Notes: a model not told the origin generated them from the letters alone. A stretch of 64,000 nt of DNA from CADCVT01 sp036389485 (GCA_036389485.1 DASVPR010000029.1:43214-107213), one strand, 5' to 3'. Shown: positions 53,095 through 62,830, counted from the stretch's first letter. A program made the numbers and translations.

Positions 53095-54032
53095 GCACGA
53101 TCGCGGTCCTGAAGGGCGGCCGGTCGCTGGAGCGCAACGTGTCGCTGACGAGCGGCGCCCGCGTCGAGGACGCGCTGGAGCGGCTCGGCCACGACGTCGT
53201 GGCGATCGACGTCGGCCACGACCTCGTCACCCGCCTGCGCGAGGCGGCGCCCGACGTCGCGTTCGTCGCGCTGCACGGCCGCGACGGCGAGGACGGCACC
53301 GTCCAGGAGCTGCTCGAGGTCCTCGCGATCCCGTACACGGGCTCGGGCGTCTCGTCGTGCATCCGGTGCGCGGACAAGGTGCTGGCCAAGCACGCGTTCC
53401 TCGACGCCGGCCTCCCGACGCCCGACTTCTTCGCGTGGAACGAGGCGGCGTTCAAGGAGCTGGGCGCCGCCGACGCGCTCCCGGCGATCGAGGACCGCCT
53501 CGACTTCCCGATCGTCGTCAAGCCGGCGCGGCAGGGGTCGGCGCTGGGGATCAAGTTCGCGCGCTCGGCCGCCGACGTGCCGGCCGCGCTCGTCGCCGCG
53601 TTCTCCTACGACGCGAAGGTGCTGCTCGAGCGGTTCGTCGACGGCCGCGAGCTGGCGGTGTCGATCCTCGACGGCGAGGTGCTCCCGGTCGTCGAGGCCA
53701 TCCCGCGCGACGAGGACTTCTACGACTTCGAGGCCCGGTACGAGATCGGCCGCACGGACTTCGTCTGCCCCGCGGACCTCGGCGGCGCCACGGAGCGCGT
53801 GCAGCGAACGGCGCTGCAGGCCTACGAGCTGCTCGACTGCGCCGGCTTCGCCCGCGTGGACGCGATCCTCGACGCCGAGGGCGTCCCGCAGCTGCTCGAG
53901 ATCAACACGGTGCCGGGGCTGACGGAGACGTCGCTGCTGCCGCAGGCCGCCGAGGCGGCCGGGATCTCCTTCGACGAGCTCGTCGCGCGGCTCGTCGAGC
54001 TGGCCCGCGCTACTCCTCAGGCGGCGAGGTGA
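53091..54032 (+). CDS. ddl: D-alanine--D-alanine ligase
   Basis: ATP-grasp ligase that makes the D-Ala-D-Ala dipeptide of peptidoglycan. The 313-residue product shows AVLKGGRSLERNVSLTSGA, VALHGRDGEDGTVQELLEVLAIPYTGSG, KPARQGSALGIKFA, EAIPRDEDFYDFEARY, and DAILDAEGVPQLLEINTVPGLTETSLLPQAAEAAGI with the metal-binding Glu and Asn. The GVSSCIRCADK segment varies slightly from the usual GV..S..amdK but keeps the Lys. ATG 53091 overlaps the aminotransferase stop. The 3' end overlaps a large surface-protein gene by 23 bp. Confidence 0.93.
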   Translation: MSTIAVLKGGRSLERNVSLTSGARVEDALERLGHDVVAIDVGHDLVTRLREAAPDVAFVALHGRDGEDGTVQELLEVLAIPYTGSGVSSCIRCADKVLAKHAFLDAGLPTPDFFAWNEAAFKELGAADALPAIEDRLDFPIVVKPARQGSALGIKFARSAADVPAALVAAFSYDAKVLLERFVDGRELAVSILDGEVLPVVEAIPRDEDFYDFEARYEIGRTDFVCPADLGGATERVQRTALQAYELLDCAGFARVDAILDAEGVPQLLEINTVPGLTETSLLPQAAEAAGISFDELVARLVELARATPQAAR

Positions 54033-57000
54033 TGTCCAGCGCCTTGGTGGCGGGCGCCGAGTCCTGGTCGCCGTCGTTCGCCTTGAACTCGATGACGCGC
54101 GAGCCGTTCGGGTTCTCGCCGAAGTAGTCGAACGCGACCGAGCGCAGCGCGGTCTCGTAGTCGGCCACGGTGGCCGACCCGAGCAGCGTCAGGACGCCGG
54201 TGGCCGTGTTGTACGCGCCGGTGATGCCGTTCTGGTTGACGAAGACCAGCTCGTCGCCGATCTCGAAGCCCGAGGAGACCCGCACCTGCGCGCTCTCGAG
54301 GTTCGTGTCGTCCGAGTCGGTGACGGTCAGGGCCGGGTCGATGGCCGTGGCGGGGCCGAGGCGGACGTGCGTCGTCGTGCCCGCAGACGTCGTCACGACC
54401 GGGGCCGTGGCCGCGACGGCAGCGATCGCGATGTCGCGCGTCGCGGCGTCGCTCACGTTGTCGGTCGCGCCGCCGTCGTCCACCTGGAAGGAGACGGTGC
54501 GCGACGCGCTCGGGTCGGCCGACGAGTTCTCGTAGGTCACCGACCGCAGCGCCGTCTCGTAGTCGGCCACCGAGGCGGAGCCGGACAGCGTCAGCACGCC
54601 GCTCGTGTCGTCGTACACGCCCGCGATCCCGTTCTGGTCGGCGAAGGCGAGCTCGTCCTGCGCGCCGTCGAAGCCGGTCGTGATCGAGACCGTCGCGCCG
54701 GCGAACGTCGAGGAGTCGGGGTCGCTCGCGGCGATGCCGGGATCGACGGCTACGGCGCCGTCGCCCTCGGTGTAGTCGAGCGCGGTGTCGGTGGTGTCGA
54801 GCGACGGCTTGTCGTTGACGCCGGTGACCGCCAGCTCCTTGGTCGCGACGGCCGAGTCGACGTCGCCGTCGTTCACGGTGTACTCGACGGTCTTCGACGC
54901 GGCGGGGTTGTCGCCGCTGTGCGAGTACTGGACCGAGCGAAGCGCGGTCTCGTAGTCGGCGGCCGACGCCGTGCCGGTGAGGGTCAGCGTGCCCGACTCC
55001 GTGTTGTAGATGCCCGAGATGCCGCTCTGGTCGACGAAGACCAGGTCGTCGCCCGCCTCGAAGCCGGCGCCGATCCGGAGCACGGCGCTCTCGAGGCTCG
55101 CGTCGTCGACGTCGGAGACGGTCACGGCGCCGTCGACGGTGGTCGCCGGGTCGCCCTCGGTGTACGCGGTCGCGCCTTCGGACGTGGCGACGGCCGGCGC
55201 GTCGTTGACGGCCGTGATCGCGACGTCGCGGCTCACGGTGGCGCTGACGTTGTTGAACACCGCGCCGTCGTCGACCTGGAAGCTGATCGTGCGCGACGCG
55301 CTGGGGTCGTCCGACGAGTTCTCGTAGGTCACCGAGCGCAGCGCGGTCTCGTAGTCCGCGACGGAGGCGGAGCCCGTGAGCGTCAGGACGCCGGTGGTGT
55401 CGTCGTAGACGCCGCTGATCCCGTTCTGGTCGGTGAACGCCAGCTCGTCCTGGGCGTCGGCGAACCCGCTCGCGATCGCGACCGTGGCGCCGGTGAAGCT
55501 CGCCGAGTCGGGATCGCTCGCGGTCAGGCCGGAGTCGACGACGACCGGGCCGTCGTTCTCGGTGTACGCGAGCGTGTCGTCGCTTGCGTCGAGGACGGGC
55601 TGGTCGTTGATCTCGACGTGCTTGCTCGACGGCGCGGAGTCCAACTCCCCGTCGTTGGTCGCGAACTCGACCGTGCGGTCGCCGGTCGGCGTGCCGCCCG
55701 TGTGGTCGTACGCGATCGAGCGCAGCGCGGTCTCGTAGTCGGCCACCGGAGCGGTGCCGCTCAGGGTCAGGACGCCGGTCTCGTCGTCGTAGGAGCCGGT
55801 GATCCCGCTCTGGTCGGTGAAGACGAGCTCGTCGCCGGAGACGAAGCCGCTGGAGATCGCGACCCGCGCGCTCTCGAGGTCGTCGTCGTCGACGTCGATG
55901 GCGGACAGCGAGCCGTCGACGGTCGTCGCGGAGCCGGTGTAGTCGGTCGTGCCCTCGGAGGCCTCGACCTCCGGCGCGTCGTTGACGGGCGTCACGAAGA
56001 CGTCGCGCCGCGTCGCCACCGAGTTGGAGCCGCTGTCGTCCGTGACCTGGAACTGGAGCCGGCGCGTCGCGTCGGTCGGGTCCTCGGAGACGTTCTCGTA
56101 GGTGACCGAGCGGATCGCGGTCTCGTAGTCGGCCAGCGACGCGGTGCCGCTCAGGGTCATGATCCCGGTGACGTCGTCGTAGGAGCCGGTGATCCCGTTC
56201 TGGTCGGTGAACCCGAGCTCGTCCTCGGCCGGCGAGAAGGTGACGGTGCTAGTCGGCGGCCCGACCGGCTCGCCCTCCTCGTCGACCGGCTGCGACACGA
56301 ACGGGACGAACTTGACCGTGGCGCCGGAGAGCTGCGTCGAGTCGGGGTCGCCCACGACGAACCCGCCGTCGGCCGGCACCGGGCCGTCGTTCTCGATGTA
56401 CGAGAGGCCGCCCTCGCTCGGCTCGCCCGTCGGGCGGTCGTTGCCGCCGGCGTTGCCGCCGGTGATGCAGAGCTGCTTGGTCGCGGGCGCGGAGTCGTTG
56501 CCGGCGTCGTTGACGACGAACTCGATGTCCTTCGTCGGCGGCGGGTTGCCGCTCGCGACGTTGCGGTAGCGGACGCTGCTCAGCGCGGCCTGGTAGTTGG
56601 CGACCGACGCCGTGCCGGTCAGGTTCAGGACGCCGCTGTTGTCGTCGAACGAGCCGCTGATGCCGTTCTGGTCGGTGAAGAGCAGCGTGTCGCCGCCCTG
56701 CTGGTTGCTCGCGATGCGGACGCGTGCGCTGTCGAGCACCAAGTCGTCGGCATCGGCGACCGTGAGCTGGCTGTCGACGACGACCGCCGGCCCCTGCTCG
56801 ACGTACTCGGTGCACCCGGAGGAGGTCATGACGATGGGCGGCAGGCCGAGCGGCACGACCGTGATCTTGATGTTCGCCGCGTTCGAGTCCTTCTCGCCGT
56901 CGCTGCTCTTGAAGGTGAAGTGGTCGGGCCCGAGATAGGCGGCGTCCGGCGTGTAGACGACGTCCGGCGGCTGGCCCGTCAGCGTGCCGCGGGACGGCGG

Positions 57001-57681
57001 GTTGGTGATGAAGAACACGAGGGGGTCGCCGTCGTCGTCGCTGCCGGTCAGCGTGATCCGCTTCGGGCGGCCCTGCTTGACGATGACGCTGTTCTGGTCG
57101 TCGGCGCTCGGGGGCGAGTTCGGGGTGACGTTCGGGACGCTGAGCGGGGCGGTCAGCAGCGGGGCGGGCGCTTCGCTGAAGACCGGCGTCGGCTCGGCGG
57201 CGGGCGCCTTCGCAGTGCCGGCCGTGTCGAGCACGCGGTAGCGCGTCGAGCGGTACGCGCTCGCGCTGCGCAGGAACGCGGGCAGCTTGCCGTTGACCAG
57301 CGGCCGGCGCCGGAACGTCCGCGAGACCTTCGCCTTCCCGCCGCGCACCGTCACGAGGACGACGCGACCGGGATGCGGATAGGCCTGGGACGGCGCGCCG
57401 TCCTGGTAGAAGAAGAACGACCGCGCCCGGGCCTTGGCGACGAGCGCGTTCGTGCCCTCCTGCGTGACCCGCGACCCGGCGGCCACCGGCTTCGGCAGCG
57501 TGAACACGACGACGGACGTGCCGGCACTCTGCGAGCCGAGCGCGGCGAGGGCCTTGGCGTTCGCCTGCTTGCGCGTCACCGCGCCGGCCGGCGCGGCTGC
57601 GACGAGCAGGATGGCCAGGACCAGCGCAGCGATCACGCTGCGGGTGGCTGGGGCGGAGCGGGGCGGGGCGGCGGCCACCAC
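54010..57681 (-). CDS. 1223-residue secreted repeat protein (seven cadherin-like repeats)
   Basis: Exported surface protein. A signal peptide (about 1-34) is followed by a basic N-terminal region (35-165) and a VCBS/cadherin-like domain with SDDDGDPLVFFITNPPSRGTL (205-285). Seven repeats of about 130 residues come next, each containing the motif DY(E/Q)TALRSVxY at plus-strand positions near 54158, 54563, 54950, 55357, 55733, 56130 and 56595. Repeats carry acidic, likely calcium-binding turns (SDPDS, VDDDD, TDSDD). It ends SPPEE, with no sorting motif. GTG 57681 follows an AAGAGG ribosome site and an A7 tract. Likely adhesion or wall protein (inference). Confidence 0.88.
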   Translation of the reverse strand: MVAAAPPRSAPATRSVIAALVLAILLVAAAPAGAVTRKQANAKALAALGSQSAGTSVVVFTLPKPVAAGSRVTQEGTNALVAKARARSFFFYQDGAPSQAYPHPGRVVLVTVRGGKAKVSRTFRRRPLVNGKLPAFLRSASAYRSTRYRVLDTAGTAKAPAAEPTPVFSEAPAPLLTAPLSVPNVTPNSPPSADDQNSVIVKQGRPKRITLTGSDDDGDPLVFFITNPPSRGTLTGQPPDVVYTPDAAYLGPDHFTFKSSDGEKDSNAANIKITVVPLGLPPIVMTSSGCTEYVEQGPAVVVDSQLTVADADDLVLDSARVRIASNQQGGDTLLFTDQNGISGSFDDNSGVLNLTGTASVANYQAALSSVRYRNVASGNPPPTKDIEFVVNDAGNDSAPATKQLCITGGNAGGNDRPTGEPSEGGLSYIENDGPVPADGGFVVGDPDSTQLSGATVKFVPFVSQPVDEEGEPVGPPTSTVTFSPAEDELGFTDQNGITGSYDDVTGIMTLSGTASLADYETAIRSVTYENVSEDPTDATRRLQFQVTDDSGSNSVATRRDVFVTPVNDAPEVEASEGTTDYTGSATTVDGSLSAIDVDDDDLESARVAISSGFVSGDELVFTDQSGITGSYDDETGVLTLSGTAPVADYETALRSIAYDHTGGTPTGDRTVEFATNDGELDSAPSSKHVEINDQPVLDASDDTLAYTENDGPVVVDSGLTASDPDSASFTGATVAIASGFADAQDELAFTDQNGISGVYDDTTGVLTLTGSASVADYETALRSVTYENSSDDPSASRTISFQVDDGAVFNNVSATVSRDVAITAVNDAPAVATSEGATAYTEGDPATTVDGAVTVSDVDDASLESAVLRIGAGFEAGDDLVFVDQSGISGIYNTESGTLTLTGTASAADYETALRSVQYSHSGDNPAASKTVEYTVNDGDVDSAVATKELAVTGVNDKPSLDTTDTALDYTEGDGAVAVDPGIAASDPDSSTFAGATVSITTGFDGAQDELAFADQNGIAGVYDDTSGVLTLSGSASVADYETALRSVTYENSSADPSASRTVSFQVDDGGATDNVSDAATRDIAIAAVAATAPVVTTSAGTTTHVRLGPATAIDPALTVTDSDDTNLESAQVRVSSGFEIGDELVFVNQNGITGAYNTATGVLTLLGSATVADYETALRSVAFDYFGENPNGSRVIEFKANDGDQDSAPATKALDITSPPEE

Positions 57682-57782
57682 GTGCCGATCCTCTTAGGTT
57701 CACGCCACGAAAAGCAAGGGACTCGTAAGGTTTTTTTGAATGAGCCGGAGTCAGAGGCTGTCAGTCCGGCACAAAGCCCCTG

Positions 57783-58280
57783 CTAGCTCGAACCTTCTCC
57801 GCCCAGGAAGTCCTCCGGCGTGACACGGTCCAAAAAGTCCTTGAACTTCTCCACGACCTCCTCCGTGTCCTCGACGTCGTGCTCGAACTCGATCGCGGAC
57901 TCCGCGATGACGTCCTCCGCGGCGAAGATCGGAGCCCCGGAACGGACGGCCAGAGCGAGCGCGTCGGAGGGCCGCGAATCGATCTCCATCTCCTTGCCGT
58001 CGACCTGCAGGGTGATCGTCGCGAAGAACGTGTTCTCGCGGAGCTCGGTCACCGAGACCTGGGTGCACTTCGCTTCGAGCTCGCCCAGCATGTCGCACAT
58101 GAGGTCGTGCGTCATGGGGCGCGGCGTGCTCGCTCCCTGGAGCTTCATCAGGATCGCGGCGGCCTCGGGATGGCCGATCCAGATGGGGAGGAACTTGTTC
58201 GAGTCGACGGTCTTGAGGAGCACGATCGGCTGCTTCCCGACCATGTCGAACGACACGCCGTAGATGACCATCTCCTGCAC
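57783..58280 (-). CDS. DUF151 bifunctional nuclease-family protein
   Basis: A 165-residue protein of the BFN/DUF151 family, with reported or proposed nuclease activity. Motifs: VIYGVSFDMVGKQPIVLLK, LPIWIGHPEAAAILMKLQG, PRPMTHDLMCDMLGEL, FFATITLQVDGKEMEIDSRPSDALALAVRSGAPIFAAEDVI, and an acidic tail. The start is GTG 58280: TATCCT (58293-58288) lies 7 nt upstream, matching other leaderless genes. ATG 58271 (three codons later) is possible but its apparent ribosome site abuts the ATG. Downstream of a cytochrome c gene on the same strand. Confidence 0.9.
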   Translation of the reverse strand: MQEMVIYGVSFDMVGKQPIVLLKTVDSNKFLPIWIGHPEAAAILMKLQGASTPRPMTHDLMCDMLGELEAKCTQVSVTELRENTFFATITLQVDGKEMEIDSRPSDALALAVRSGAPIFAAEDVIAESAIEFEHDVEDTEEVVEKFKDFLDRVTPEDFLGGEGSS

Positions 58281-58287
58281 GCGGTTG

Positions 58288-58293
58288 AGGATA
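58288..58293 (-). promoter_or_regulatory. -10 element of the DUF151 gene (TATCCT), leaderless type
   Basis: TATCCT on the minus strand is followed by 7 nt and GTG 58280. No Shine-Dalgarno sequence can fit. Confidence 0.5.
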
Positions 58294-58309
58294 CCCGTCG
58301 GTGGGGGCG

Positions 58310-58669
58310 CTACTTGGCGGCGAGATCCTTTACGACGTAGGCGCTGACGTCCGCCAGCTCCTGCTCGCTGAGGCGGTCGCCGAAGGCCGGCATGCCGCCG
58401 CCGCCCTCGCGGACCTGCTCGACGACGACGTCCGGGTTCGCGTACTCGCTGACCCCCGCGAGCTTGGGGCCGGTCCCCCCGCCGCCGTCGCCGCCGTGGC
58501 AGGCCGCGCAGTTCTGGCCGAACACGTCTTTGCCCTTGGCCGCGTTCCCGGAGTCGACGACCTGCTGGGGCGGCCTGCCGTCCGATGACCCACTCGAGTC
58601 GTCGCCTCCGCACGCGCCGAGGAGCGCGGCGGTCGCGAGGAGCGAGGCGAGCAGCAGGCGGGATCCCAT
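58310..58669 (-). CDS. Lipoprotein c-type cytochrome
   Basis: A 119-residue exported cytochrome c. A lipoprotein signal with lipobox LLGAC (Cys20) is followed by a Gly/Ser/Asp-rich linker, the heme site CAACH, then LAGVSEYANPDVVVEQVREGGGGMPAFGDRLSEQELADVSAYV with the distal Met in GGGGMPAF. It is a small mono-heme electron carrier tethered to the outer face of the membrane. ATG 58669 is the natural start. It is divergent from the 1367-residue BNR protein. Confidence 0.9.
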   Translation of the reverse strand: MGSRLLLASLLATAALLGACGGDDSSGSSDGRPPQQVVDSGNAAKGKDVFGQNCAACHGGDGGGGTGPKLAGVSEYANPDVVVEQVREGGGGMPAFGDRLSEQELADVSAYVVKDLAAK

Positions 58670-58726
58670 CCCGGTGTCCTATCAACTGACGCAGACTCAG
58701 GAAAGTGGTGACAATGTCCAGCGCTC

Positions 58727-61700
58727 GTGCTGCGCCGGCTGTTGATCGCGCTCGTCGTCCTCGGGTCCTTCGGCGCCGCCGCCACGGTCGTCGCGACTCG
58801 CGAGAGCGAGCGGGGCGAGGAGCGCGCCGCCGCCTGCGAGCCGCGCGAGGCCGAATCCGAGGAGGCGGAGGGGCGCGAGCGCGGCCGCTCCCGCAACGAC
58901 GGCACCGCCGGATCGCTGTACGCGGGCCCGCGCCTGAAGGAGCCCGCCTGCGGCGAGCGGCCGGGGCTGCCGGAGTCGTTCGCCGACCTGGCGCGGGCGA
59001 ACTCGTCGATCGCCTCGCGGTCGGTGGCGCCGGGCACGCAGCTCAAGCCGGGGGCGTTCCGCGCGGCGGTCCGGGCGGCGAACGACCTGCCGGTGGTCGA
59101 CGGGGAGTGGAAGCCGTACGGGCGCCCGCCGCTCGAGACGGGCCGAACCGAGTACGACGTCAGCGACGAGTCGACGCAGCTCGGCCTCGGGAACGTCGCG
59201 GGGCGGCTCAACGTCTTCGCCCACGACCCCGCTTCGGGGCGGCTGTTCACGACCGGGTCCGCAGCGGGCGTGTGGACCTCGACCGACGGCGGCGACAGCT
59301 GGTCGTCGATCGGCGACCCGCTCCCGACGGCGAGCGTCAACGGGCTGGCCTGGACCTCGGCGGGCGGCGGCTCGCTGCTGGCGCTGACCGGCGACGGGGC
59401 GTTCGCCGGCAGCGCGTACGCCGGGATGGGCGCGTACTGGACGACCGACCTCGGCAAGACGTGGCAGCACGCGACGGGGATCCCGGACGGCACCCTGGCG
59501 TTCAAGCTCACGGTGGACCCGACGAACCCCGCCGTCGTCTACGCGGCGACCGGCGCGGGACTGTTCCGCAGCACCGACGCGGGGCGCTCCTACGTCAACG
59601 TCAACCTGCCGGTCGGCGAGGACGCCCCGTCCGGCTCGCCGGACTGCACCGGCAGGCCGCCGTCCGTCAAGGGGTGCTACCTCGCGAACATGGTCACCGA
59701 CGTCGTCGTGCAGTACCCCGACAACGACGCGACCGACGGCGACCCGGGCGCGGTCATGGCGGCTGTCGGCTGGCGCGCGGGGACGCGGCTGAACGTGGAC
59801 GGCACGATGCAGTCCCCGGGGAACGGGATCTACGTCTCGACGACGGGCGAGCCCGACACGTTCGAGAACGTCCGGATCGAGGACAACGACGTCCCGCTGA
59901 GCGGCGGCGACCCGCTCACCAAGGACCAGCTCGGCCGCATCGAGCTCGGCGTGGCGAAGGGCCCCGACCAGAACCGCGAGTTCGTGTACGCGATCGTCCA
60001 GGACGCCGTCAAGTTCCAGGGCGGCGCGGGCGGGCTGGACGTCAGCGAGGAGGCGGGCGTCCCGAACCCCACCTACTTGAACGCGATCTGGGTCTCGCCC
60101 GACTTCGGGAAGTCCGAGGGCGCGAACCGCTGGCGCGAGCTCGACGGCGCGAACAAGATGAGCAACGACCCGAGCCGCGAGTCGGCGCTGACGGTCGCCT
60201 GCCAGGCGCCGGTCGTCCTCTACTGCCCGGGCGTGCAGGCCTGGTACAACCTCTGGGTCGAGCCGGATCCGACGCTGGCGGACCCGAACGGCGTCCCCAT
60301 GCGCCTCGCGTTCGGGCTCGAGGAGGTCTGGGCCGACGACCCCGCGATCGACAACCCGCTCGACGGGTCCTCGTCGATGAACGCGAAGGTCATCGGCCGT
60401 TACTACGGCGGCAACGCGTGCGGGATCCTGCTCATCCTCAACGAGCTGCCCGTGTGCCCGACGCAGCCCTCCGGCGTCCCGGAGCACACCACGCACCCCG
60501 ATCAGCACGGGGGCTTCTGGCTGCCGGACGGCAACGGGGGCGTGACGCTGTTCGCGGCGAACGACGGCGGCGTCTACAAGCAGCACCGGGCCGCGGGCGA
60601 GGACCTGAACAACAACTCCTGGACCCAGGGCTCGAACGGCGGGATGAACACGCTGCAGCCCTACCACCTCGCGGTGTCGCGCAACGGCACCGTCTACATG
60701 GGGCTGCAGGACAACGGCGAGGCGAAGATCGACCCCGACGGCCGCACGTACAGCGTGTTCGGCGGCGACGGCTTCTTCTCGGCGGTCGAGCCGGACAACC
60801 CCGACGTCGCCTACGAGGAGTACACGAACGGCGAGATCTCGGTGACGAAGGACGGCGGGCGCAACTGGACGAGCATCACGCCGAGCAACCTGACGTCGGC
60901 CTTGTTCTCGACTCCGTTCGAGATGGACGACAACGACCCGAGGCACCTCGTCATCGGCGGGCGGGACGTCGAGGAGACCGGCGCGGGCCCGGACACGACG
61001 AGCGACACGTGGGAGACCGTCTTCGACCTCGGCACGCGCGAGCACCCGGGCGACCCGGACGCGAGCGTCTCCGGCGACGACGCGAACAACCAGGCCTCGG
61101 CGATCGACACCAAGTCGTTCAGGGCGCCCTCCAACGCGCCGACCGGCCCGCACACGCCGGACGAGCACTACACGGGCGGCGGCACGACCGCGCCGGGCGG
61201 CCAGGAGAACCCGTTCGTGGCCGGGCAGTTCCCGCCGGGGACGTACGAGGACCACCCGATCACCCTGGCGCCGGACGCCGGGAACCTGTCGATGACGGTC
61301 CGGATCTCGTGGGCGAACCCCGACGACGACTGGGACCTCTACCTCTACCGCCGCAACGCCGACGGCGACCTCGAGGAGGTCGACTCGTCGACGAAGGCCA
61401 GCAACGAGACCCTCGGCGACGCCCCGACCGGCGACGAGCAGGTCGTGGTCCCGAACCCGCCGCCGGGCGAGTACGTCGTGCGGGCGGTCAACTTCCTCGC
61501 GTCGGGCACCTACAACGGCGACATCACCTTCGGGCAGCGGACGACGCCGGAGCAGGCGATCAGCGCGACGTACGTCGGGTTCTGCGGGTTCTGCGACACG
61601 ATCACGCAGGGGACGCCGTTCGCGAACGGGATCGCGACGAACGTCGCGGGCGACAAGCCGGGGAAGACGGGGGCGTCCGACGGCTGGCACATCGCGCCGG

Positions 61701-62830
61701 CGCGCGGGCTGCCGGAGCGGCTCATCACCTCCGTCCGGATGGACCCGACGGACGTCCGCACGGTCTACGTCACGCTCGGCGGCTACAACCGGCGGTGGGT
61801 GGCGCCGGGCGCGGTGTCGGAGGACTTCAGCGCCGCGGGGCGCGGCCACGTGTTCAAGTCCACCGACGCCGGGCAGACGTTCGTCGACATCTCCGGCGAC
61901 CTGCCGGACGCGCCCGCGAACTGGACCGAGCTGCGCGACGGTCAGCTCATCGTCGCGACCGACATCGGCGTGTTCGCGAGCTGCGACGCGAACGGCGGCT
62001 CGTACTCGCGCCTCGGGCGCGGGCTGCCCGCGGCGCCGGCGATGGCGCTGCAGTTCCGGCCCGGCGATCCGGACGAGCTCTTCGTCGCGACCTTCGGCCG
62101 CAGCGTGTGGACGTACCGGTTCCAGGGCCCGGCGCGTCGGTGCGGCGCGGACACGGCGCCCGCGCCGCCCGTGGTGCAGCCGCAGCCGACCCCGCCCCCG
62201 CCCGCCTCGTGCTCGGCGCTGCGCGGCTTCGCGCGGGTGCGCGCGCGCAGCGCGGCGCGCGGCGCGCTGCGGTTCTCGGTCGCCCGGAAGGTCAACGCGC
62301 CGTTCACGATCGACGTCTTCCGCGAGTCCCGCGGCCGGCGGGTCATCACCGAGAAGCGCGTCGGGCACTTCGTCCGCCGCCAGCGCGGCTTCCTGTGGCG
62401 CGGCGCACGGCGATTGCGAAACGGCTACTACTTCGTCCGCTTCGTGATGCGCGCGGGCGGCGCCTCCGACGCGCGCCGGATCGCGTTGCGCAAGCGCGGT
62501 CGCCGCTTCCGCGTCCGCCCGGGCTTCCACGCGTCGCGGCGCTGCCGGCTGATCCGGCTCGCGCGCCTGACGCGGCCCGTCTTCGGAGGCGTCAACCGCA
62601 AGCCCCTGCGGGTGTCCGCGCGGTTGAACTCGCCCGGCTCGATCACGATGACCGTCCGCCGCGGCAAGCGCGTCGTCGCGCGCAAGCGCTTCGCCCGCGC
62701 CGGCACCCGCGTCCGCCGCTTCCGCGTCTCGCTGCGCCGCACGCTGCGCCGCGGCGACTACAAGGCAACCGTCGTCGCCCGCGCCGGCACCGTGTCCGAG
62801 AAGGTCACGCTCACCGGCCGCCGGCTCTAG
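58727..62830 (+). CDS. 1367-residue secreted BNR/Asp-box repeat protein with PPC domain
   Basis: Exported protein of the sortilin/VPS10-like BNR propeller group. A signal peptide (about 1-24) is followed by a Glu/Arg-rich segment and a propeller with several Asp boxes (STDGGDSWSSIG near residue 185, TTDLGKTW, STDAGRSY, VTKDGGRNWTSI, STDAGQTFVDIS). A PPC-like beta domain (about 835-925, DDWDLYLYRRNADGDLEEVDSS) lies within the propeller region; a Pro-rich linker and two Arg-rich beta modules (1160-1367, with CSALRGFARVRARSAARG and KPLRVSARLNSPGSITMTVRRGKRVV) follow. GTG 58727 is 11 nt after GACAAT. Function unknown; glycan binding or hydrolysis possible. The stop shares CTAG with the next gene. 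Confidence 0.85.
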   Translation: MLRRLLIALVVLGSFGAAATVVATRESERGEERAAACEPREAESEEAEGRERGRSRNDGTAGSLYAGPRLKEPACGERPGLPESFADLARANSSIASRSVAPGTQLKPGAFRAAVRAANDLPVVDGEWKPYGRPPLETGRTEYDVSDESTQLGLGNVAGRLNVFAHDPASGRLFTTGSAAGVWTSTDGGDSWSSIGDPLPTASVNGLAWTSAGGGSLLALTGDGAFAGSAYAGMGAYWTTDLGKTWQHATGIPDGTLAFKLTVDPTNPAVVYAATGAGLFRSTDAGRSYVNVNLPVGEDAPSGSPDCTGRPPSVKGCYLANMVTDVVVQYPDNDATDGDPGAVMAAVGWRAGTRLNVDGTMQSPGNGIYVSTTGEPDTFENVRIEDNDVPLSGGDPLTKDQLGRIELGVAKGPDQNREFVYAIVQDAVKFQGGAGGLDVSEEAGVPNPTYLNAIWVSPDFGKSEGANRWRELDGANKMSNDPSRESALTVACQAPVVLYCPGVQAWYNLWVEPDPTLADPNGVPMRLAFGLEEVWADDPAIDNPLDGSSSMNAKVIGRYYGGNACGILLILNELPVCPTQPSGVPEHTTHPDQHGGFWLPDGNGGVTLFAANDGGVYKQHRAAGEDLNNNSWTQGSNGGMNTLQPYHLAVSRNGTVYMGLQDNGEAKIDPDGRTYSVFGGDGFFSAVEPDNPDVAYEEYTNGEISVTKDGGRNWTSITPSNLTSALFSTPFEMDDNDPRHLVIGGRDVEETGAGPDTTSDTWETVFDLGTREHPGDPDASVSGDDANNQASAIDTKSFRAPSNAPTGPHTPDEHYTGGGTTAPGGQENPFVAGQFPPGTYEDHPITLAPDAGNLSMTVRISWANPDDDWDLYLYRRNADGDLEEVDSSTKASNETLGDAPTGDEQVVVPNPPPGEYVVRAVNFLASGTYNGDITFGQRTTPEQAISATYVGFCGFCDTITQGTPFANGIATNVAGDKPGKTGASDGWHIAPARGLPERLITSVRMDPTDVRTVYVTLGGYNRRWVAPGAVSEDFSAAGRGHVFKSTDAGQTFVDISGDLPDAPANWTELRDGQLIVATDIGVFASCDANGGSYSRLGRGLPAAPAMALQFRPGDPDELFVATFGRSVWTYRFQGPARRCGADTAPAPPVVQPQPTPPPPASCSALRGFARVRARSAARGALRFSVARKVNAPFTIDVFRESRGRRVITEKRVGHFVRRQRGFLWRGARRLRNGYYFVRFVMRAGGASDARRIALRKRGRRFRVRPGFHASRRCRLIRLARLTRPVFGGVNRKPLRVSARLNSPGSITMTVRRGKRVVARKRFARAGTRVRRFRVSLRRTLRRGDYKATVVARAGTVSEKVTLTGRRL

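Noticed and set aside
57731..57737. T7 tract as a plus-strand terminator
   Set aside because: No plus-strand gene ends there and no strong hairpin precedes it; it is more likely AT-rich promoter DNA for the minus-strand surface protein.
54367..57786. A 1139-codon plus-strand frame
   Set aside because: Shadow of the repeat surface protein; its own repeats mirror the repeats of the real gene and it has no recognisable domain.
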